From contig JAVWHX010000033.1 in assembly GCA_036639875.1 (NCBI GenBank), positions 1 to 26,708 of the forward strand: a stretch of 26,708 nucleotides of DNA, read 5' to 3'. Below are positions 22,199-26,708 of this stretch, in pieces. The position numbers and the translations under genes were made by a program. Below the pieces are notes generated by a model. That model worked only from the letters and a program-made list of their open reading frames with translations. It was not told where the DNA came from and searched no databases. This DNA comes from JAVWHX01 sp036639875. GTDB taxonomy: Bacteria; Bacillota_I; Bacilli_A; Erysipelotrichales; Coprobacillaceae. Position 1 is the stretch's first letter. The number at the start of each line of letters is the position of its first letter.

Positions 22199-23320
22199 TT
22201 ACCTTTTAGAATAATTCCCTAGAACACGAAGTGTACTGGTATGTGCCTTCATGTCTTCTAATGCAAGAATTATACTTTCTTTCTCTAGATTTCCTTCAAA
22301 ATCAACATAGAAATAATATTCCCATGGTGTTTGTTTTAAAGGTCTTGATTCTATTCTTAACATATTGATTTGATGATCATTAATAATCTTCATAATTTGA
22401 TAAAGAGCACCTATTTGATGTGTAATTGTAAAGACAATACTTACACATGATGCTTGTTGATCATTTTCTAAATGTTTAGAAAAAACAATAAAACGAGTTG
22501 AATTATTTTGAATGTTTTGAATGTTTTCTTGAAGAATATCTAAATGATAAAGTTGCGCAGCATCTATAGATGCTATAGCAGCTAAATGTTGATTGTTTTG
22601 TTGTGATACATATTTAGCAGCAGTCGCTGTATTGACATATTCTTTTTGTTTGATATAAGGATGTTTTGATAAAAATTCAGAGGTCTGTAACAATCCTTGA
22701 GGATGAGAATAAACTTCTGTTAAATCTTCAATACAGCTTCCTTTGATGCCTAATAGATGTTGAGATATTGAAAGACTTTGTTCACCAACAATAAAGAAAC
22801 CATAGTCTCTAATCGCATCATAATTATCATTAATAGCTCCAGTTGAAGAATTTTCTAATGGCACAACACCATAATCGATTTCATCATTTTCTAATGCTTG
22901 AAAAACATCATCAAAATTTTCATAACTTGTACGTGTTGTATCTTCACCAAAATACATTTTTACAGCTTGTTCAGAAAACGAACCTGAAACTCCAGGAAAA
23001 CCAACTGTAATATGTTTTGTCTTTGGTTCATATAAATCATATTTATGCTCTATTGGTACAAAAGAGGCTTGATATGATTTAGAAATATTCATCATATCTC
23101 TAACAAATAATTCTGCATAAGGCATTAAAACATCTTGAGAGATTCTCTTTTTGTTTTTATCAATCACTTGATTTTCTCTTGCTGCTTGAAAGATTTCTAA
23201 ATCATTAGCAAGCTTATATGTGACTACATCTTTAGCAACATTCATTCTTTTTTCAAAGAGTTGAATCATTTGTTGATCTATTTCATCTATTTCTTTTCTA
23301 CATGTTTCTAAATCTTTCAT
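22199..23320 (-). CDS. pheA: Bifunctional chorismate mutase/prephenate dehydratase
   Basis: Turns chorismate into prephenate and then phenylpyruvate, committing carbon to phenylalanine. The 373-aa protein is a three-domain fusion: AroQ-type chorismate mutase (1-85; R8, R25, K36), prephenate dehydratase (about 104-280; PLENSSTGAI, and NNSTRF with T275-R276-F277) and an ACT regulatory domain (about 290-373; GAL at 304-306 and ESRP at 324-327), so feedback inhibition by phenylalanine is expected. The start shares ATGA with the aroC stop and has no ribosome site of its own, so it depends on translational coupling. The same fusion occurs in enterobacteria and many gut anaerobes, whereas Bacillus keeps the two enzymes separate. 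Confidence 0.96.
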   Translation of the reverse strand: MKDLETCRKEIDEIDQQMIQLFEKRMNVAKDVVTYKLANDLEIFQAARENQVIDKNKKRISQDVLMPYAELFVRDMMNISKSYQASFVPIEHKYDLYEPKTKHITVGFPGVSGSFSEQAVKMYFGEDTTRTSYENFDDVFQALENDEIDYGVVPLENSSTGAINDNYDAIRDYGFFIVGEQSLSISQHLLGIKGSCIEDLTEVYSHPQGLLQTSEFLSKHPYIKQKEYVNTATAAKYVSQQNNQHLAAIASIDAAQLYHLDILQENIQNIQNNSTRFIVFSKHLENDQQASCVSIVFTITHQIGALYQIMKIINDHQINMLRIESRPLKQTPWEYYFYVDFEGNLEKESIILALEDMKAHTSTLRVLGNYSKR

Positions 23321-24390
23321 TTGTTGATGATATCCAAGATTCCTAATGCTGCCATAGATTCAACCACAACAACTGCTCTAGGGACAATACAAGGATCATG
23401 CCTTCCTTTAATTTCTAAATCTGTGTTTTCTTTTGTTTTGATATTAATTGTTTGTTGTAAGCGTGAAATAGATGATGTTGGTTTAATCCCCACACTGAAG
23501 ATAAGCGGCATACCAATTGTAATTCCACCAATAATACCACCATTATGATTAGTCTTAGTTTTAACACTATCTCCATCATAATAATATTCATCATTTGCTT
23601 GATGACCATATAACTCCGTGATCTCTTCACCTAACCCAAAGCTTACACTTTTAACTGCTGGGATACTAAAAAGTAATGGTGATAAATGTGATTCAATAGA
23701 ATCAAAGAAAGGATTTCCTAATCCAGTAGGGACATTTAGAATTGCACATTCAATCATTCCACCAACTGAATCTTGATTCATTCTTGCTTCTTCTACTACT
23801 TCTTGCATCTTATCAAAGATACCCTTTTTAAGAGTTGGATAATGTTGTTTTAACATTTCATGAATCAATGTTTCATCAACATTAATTGGGAAACGGTCAT
23901 CTTTGATATCCTTAATACTTTGAATATGAGCACCTATCACAATACCTTTTTGTTTTAATATTTGTTTAGCAACACTCCCTGCAAATACAATAGGTGCTGT
24001 TATTCTTCCAGAAAAATGTCCACCACCTCTTACATCATTAAATCCCTCATATTTAATATAAGCTGGATAATCACTATGTCCAGGTCTCATACATTCTTTT
24101 AAAAGAGAATAATCTTTTGAATGTTGATCACTATTATAAATCATTGCACATAATGGTGCACCCGTTGTGACACCATCAAGAATACCACTCATAATTTCAA
24201 CTTCATCTTTTTCTTTTCTTGGTGTAGACATTTTATCAAGCCCTGGTGCTCTACGTTTCATTTGATATTTAATTTCTTCCATATCTAGTTTAATACCAGC
24301 AGGTAAATTACCCATCACTATACCAATTGCTTTTCCATGACTTTCACCAAAGATAGAAAGTTCAATATTTGTACCCCAATTAGAACTCAT
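23317..24390 (-). CDS. aroC: Chorismate synthase
   Basis: Makes chorismate from EPSP by anti-1,4 elimination and needs reduced FMN. The 357-aa protein has the N-terminal GESHGKAIGIVM with the conserved His, RPGHSDYPAY, DVRGGGHFSGRITAP, and a C-terminal RHDPCIVPRAVVVVESMAA. The variant GHFSGRITA in place of GRSSARETA is usual in clostridia-like sequences. Length matches the family. The ATG overlaps the end of aroA by 11 bp with AAGGAG six bases upstream, and the stop overlaps pheA by 4 bp. The need for reduced flavin is the only loose link with the flavin genes elsewhere in the window; I do not claim one. Confidence 0.97.
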   Translation of the reverse strand: MSSNWGTNIELSIFGESHGKAIGIVMGNLPAGIKLDMEEIKYQMKRRAPGLDKMSTPRKEKDEVEIMSGILDGVTTGAPLCAMIYNSDQHSKDYSLLKECMRPGHSDYPAYIKYEGFNDVRGGGHFSGRITAPIVFAGSVAKQILKQKGIVIGAHIQSIKDIKDDRFPINVDETLIHEMLKQHYPTLKKGIFDKMQEVVEEARMNQDSVGGMIECAILNVPTGLGNPFFDSIESHLSPLLFSIPAVKSVSFGLGEEITELYGHQANDEYYYDGDSVKTKTNHNGGIIGGITIGMPLIFSVGIKPTSSISRLQQTINIKTKENTDLEIKGRHDPCIVPRAVVVVESMAALGILDIINK

Positions 24391-25648
24391 GATATTCTCC
24401 TTTCAACATTGTAAAATGTTCCCAAAAACTCGGATAAGATTTCTTAACACAATCCTTATCATCAACAATCACATCTTCTTTACATACAGTTGATGCAATA
24501 GCTTCCATCATAGCCATACGATGATCATTATAAGCAGAAACACTTCCTCCTAATAAACAGGAAACACCTGTAATTATCATACTGTCATCAGATTCTTTAG
24601 CTTGTCCGCCTAGTGCATTGATGACTTCAACAGTGGCACTTAAACGATCACATTCTTTAATACGTAATCTTGCAATATTATTGATAGTTGTTGTTCCTTT
24701 TGCTAAGGCACAACCTAATGCAATAACTGGTATAATATCTGGACATTGCGAACCATCAATCCCTGTTCCTTTTAATTCATCACAAACAATACGATACCCC
24801 TCACCATCTTCAATAAGGGAACAACCCATTGATTCTAATATTGTAATAGCTGCCTTATCTCCTTGATAAGAGTCTAAATTCAAACCTTTTAAAACAACGT
24901 TATTTCCTAATGCTCCTGCAACCAAATAGAAAGCAGCTTGTGAAAAATCAGCTTCAACTTGATAATCACAAGGCATATATTGTTGTTGCCCTTTAATCAC
25001 AAATTCTTGATAATGATGATTCTCTATATGTATACCATATTGATTTAACATTTGAATTGTTAAATCAATATATCCTTTTGATTCTAATTCAGATGTTATG
25101 ATGATTTTTGAATCGCCATCCATTAATGGTAATGCAAATAATAAACCACTAATAAATTGTGAAGAGACATTTCCAGGAATCTCAAAAGTTCCTGCTTTTA
25201 ACTGTCCTTGAATATATAAATCTAATACATCTTCTTGATATAAATAAGCAATATTTTGTTGATCAAAGATTTTATAAAATACATCTAAAGGTCTTTTCCC
25301 TAATCTTCCTGCTCCTGTAAAATGAACATTGGCTTCACAGATAATTGAGATAGGTACCATAAACCTTAATGTTGACCCAGACTCTTCACAATTAATATCA
25401 CACTTATTTCTAAAGAAAGTTGTTGTGCCATCAACCTCTAAACAATCTTCACGTTCAACAATAATTGTTCCTAATGCTTTCATTGCAGAAATTGTTGCTT
25501 TGATATCTTGTGAATATTCAATTCCACTAATGATACTTTGTCCTTGAGCAAGTGATGCACAAATAATAGCACGATGCGCCATACTCTTAGAAGGAGGAAC
25601 TTGAACACTTCCTGATAATGGATTTGGTTTTATTTTTATTTGTGTCAT
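24380..25648 (-). CDS. aroA: 3-phosphoshikimate 1-carboxyvinyltransferase (EPSP synthase)
   Basis: Joins shikimate 3-phosphate and phosphoenolpyruvate to EPSP. The 422-aa protein has PPSKSMAHRAIICASL at 18-33, EESGSTLRFMVP where classical enzymes have NxGTxxR, LGKRPLDVF, SSQFISGLLFALP, and the C-terminal RLRIKECDRL and DHRMAM motifs. The ESGSTLRF variant and the length fit the diverged Firmicute group. The start has AGGAGG six bases upstream inside the end of aroB, one base away, and the end overlaps aroC. All substrate-binding Lys and Arg positions that I can align look intact. Confidence 0.96.
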   Translation of the reverse strand: MTQIKIKPNPLSGSVQVPPSKSMAHRAIICASLAQGQSIISGIEYSQDIKATISAMKALGTIIVEREDCLEVDGTTTFFRNKCDINCEESGSTLRFMVPISIICEANVHFTGAGRLGKRPLDVFYKIFDQQNIAYLYQEDVLDLYIQGQLKAGTFEIPGNVSSQFISGLLFALPLMDGDSKIIITSELESKGYIDLTIQMLNQYGIHIENHHYQEFVIKGQQQYMPCDYQVEADFSQAAFYLVAGALGNNVVLKGLNLDSYQGDKAAITILESMGCSLIEDGEGYRIVCDELKGTGIDGSQCPDIIPVIALGCALAKGTTTINNIARLRIKECDRLSATVEVINALGGQAKESDDSMIITGVSCLLGGSVSAYNDHRMAMMEAIASTVCKEDVIVDDKDCVKKSYPSFWEHFTMLKGEYHEF

Positions 25649-25649
25649 T

Positions 25650-26708
25650 TTATACCTCCTCTAATTGATCGATAAATGTTAAATCACTTGGATAAACATA
25701 TGATTTACCTATTTCATGTATTAAAACATAAGATAGCTTTTTATGAATATTCTTTTTATCTAATGCCATTGCTTGTTTTAAATCTTTTGTTTTTAAATGA
25801 GAAACACTTGGTAAATGATATTTAACCAATACATCTTCTATCTGTGAAGAAGTTCCTAACTTTGTTAAGTTCTTCATTTCTGCAATACGTGATAATTGAA
25901 CCATTCCAATACTAATAGCTTCTCCATGAGAATATGTTTCATAATGATAATATTGTTCAATAGCATGTCCTAATGTATGTCCAAAATTCAATACCAAACG
26001 ATCACCAAAATCATATAAATCTTTTTCTACAACATCTCTTTTTAAATCTACACAACGATAGATAACTGAATCAATATCTCCATATAATTCATCAAAAGAT
26101 GAGTATGATGCAAGTTTGTCAAATAAGTCTTTATCAAAGATACAACCATATTTAATAACTTCACCCATTCCATCCGCAATAAATCTTTTATCTAAAGTTT
26201 GAAGTGTTAATGGGTCAATCAATACAGCTGAAGGATGTTTAAATGCTCCTACTAAATTTTTACCTTCTGGTAAATCAACAGCTACTTTTCCACCAACACT
26301 AGAATCTACTTGTGCTAACAAAGAAGTTGGAATTTGAACAAACTTAATTCCTCGCATATAAGTACTTGCGACAAAGCCTGCCAAATCACCAATAACTCCT
26401 CCACCTAATGCTATAATCAAATCAGTTCTTGTTAATTGAAATGAGAGTAACTCACTATAGATAGAAGGTAAGATATCAAATCTCTTCGATTGTTCTCCAT
26501 GTGGTAAAACCACATGAGAAACATCATATTCTTTATTTAATTGTGATTCGATTTTATCTCCATAATATGAATAAACTTGATCATCAGAAATAATCATAAT
26601 TTTATTTCCTTTAAAGATTGGTTTTATATACTCAATTATTTGATCTAATATTCCTTTTTCAATATAAATTGGATAACTATCTTTTTCTAAGTTGACTATC
26701 ATTTCCAT
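25650..26708 (-). CDS. aroB: 3-dehydroquinate synthase
   Basis: Cyclises DAHP to 3-dehydroquinate, second step of the shikimate pathway, using NAD and a divalent metal. The 352 visible residues have VVLPHGEQSKRF, the NAD-binding GGGVIGDLAGFVASTYMRG, FVQIPTSLLAQVDSSVGGK, GMGEVIKYG (metal Glu) and LNFGHTLGHAIE (metal His). The N-terminus MEMIVNLEKDSYPIYIEKG and the length suggest it is complete or within a few codons of it. The first ATG is at the very edge of the window, so the ribosome site and promoter are not visible and the start could be further out. It is the first visible gene of the aro operon. Confidence 0.95.
   Translation of the reverse strand: MEMIVNLEKDSYPIYIEKGILDQIIEYIKPIFKGNKIMIISDDQVYSYYGDKIESQLNKEYDVSHVVLPHGEQSKRFDILPSIYSELLSFQLTRTDLIIALGGGVIGDLAGFVASTYMRGIKFVQIPTSLLAQVDSSVGGKVAVDLPEGKNLVGAFKHPSAVLIDPLTLQTLDKRFIADGMGEVIKYGCIFDKDLFDKLASYSSFDELYGDIDSVIYRCVDLKRDVVEKDLYDFGDRLVLNFGHTLGHAIEQYYHYETYSHGEAISIGMVQLSRIAEMKNLTKLGTSSQIEDVLVKYHLPSVSHLKTKDLKQAMALDKKNIHKKLSYVLIHEIGKSYVYPSDLTFIDQLEEV

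Overview
The window is AT-rich, and all 23 protein genes I can support lie on the minus strand, so the text reads from high to low coordinates. Gene content and order point to a low-GC Firmicute: a DnaB/DnaI-type primosome, DnaE next to PolA/MutM/CoaE, pfkA followed by pyk, a RelP-type small alarmone synthetase and strong AGGAGG ribosome sites. Protein character and the dnaE-polA-mutM-coaE-dnaB-dnaI-pfkA-pyk order suggest an Erysipelotrichia (Coprobacillaceae-like) gut anaerobe. That placement is inference; only the Firmicute assignment is firm.

Region 1 (26708 to 21708) is a tight shikimate-to-phenylalanine operon, aroB-aroA-aroC-pheA-aroK, with gaps of 1-2 bp or overlaps of 4-11 bp, closed by a hairpin over the aroK stop. 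Region 2 (21657 to 17816) holds separate units: relP, then a structured 211-bp intergenic region, a ROK sugar kinase with a TIM-barrel protein, and an aldo/keto reductase with two 4Fe-4S clusters. The reductase is driven by a textbook MerR-type promoter with a 19-bp spacer and an 18-bp palindrome. Region 3 (17811 to 15667) is a thyA-dfrA-plsC operon with clear promoter and terminator.

Region 4 (15660 to 11290) is the accessory part. It holds an MFS transporter; a lipoprotein of two near-identical domains, each ending in an AGCT motif that resembles an ApbE flavinylation site; a lipoprotein ApbE flavin transferase; a six-cysteine TSCPD protein that overlaps apbE by one base; and a small membrane protein of unknown function. 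I read lipoprotein plus ApbE (perhaps plus TSCPD) as a candidate extracytosolic flavin redox module. It is the most interesting thing here.

Region 5 (11320 to 1) is a replication/repair/glycolysis cluster: dnaE, polA, mutM, a Gfo/Idh oxidoreductase, coaE, dnaB, dnaI, then pfkA (own promoter) and the first 20 codons of pyk. Most genes overlap or nearly touch. Oddities are a degenerate PHP domain in DnaE, a sensor-1 Asn to Met change in DnaI, and an unrelated oxidoreductase inside the cluster. No rRNA, tRNA, insertion sequence, CRISPR or prophage signal was seen, and no intergenic gap exceeds 300 bp.
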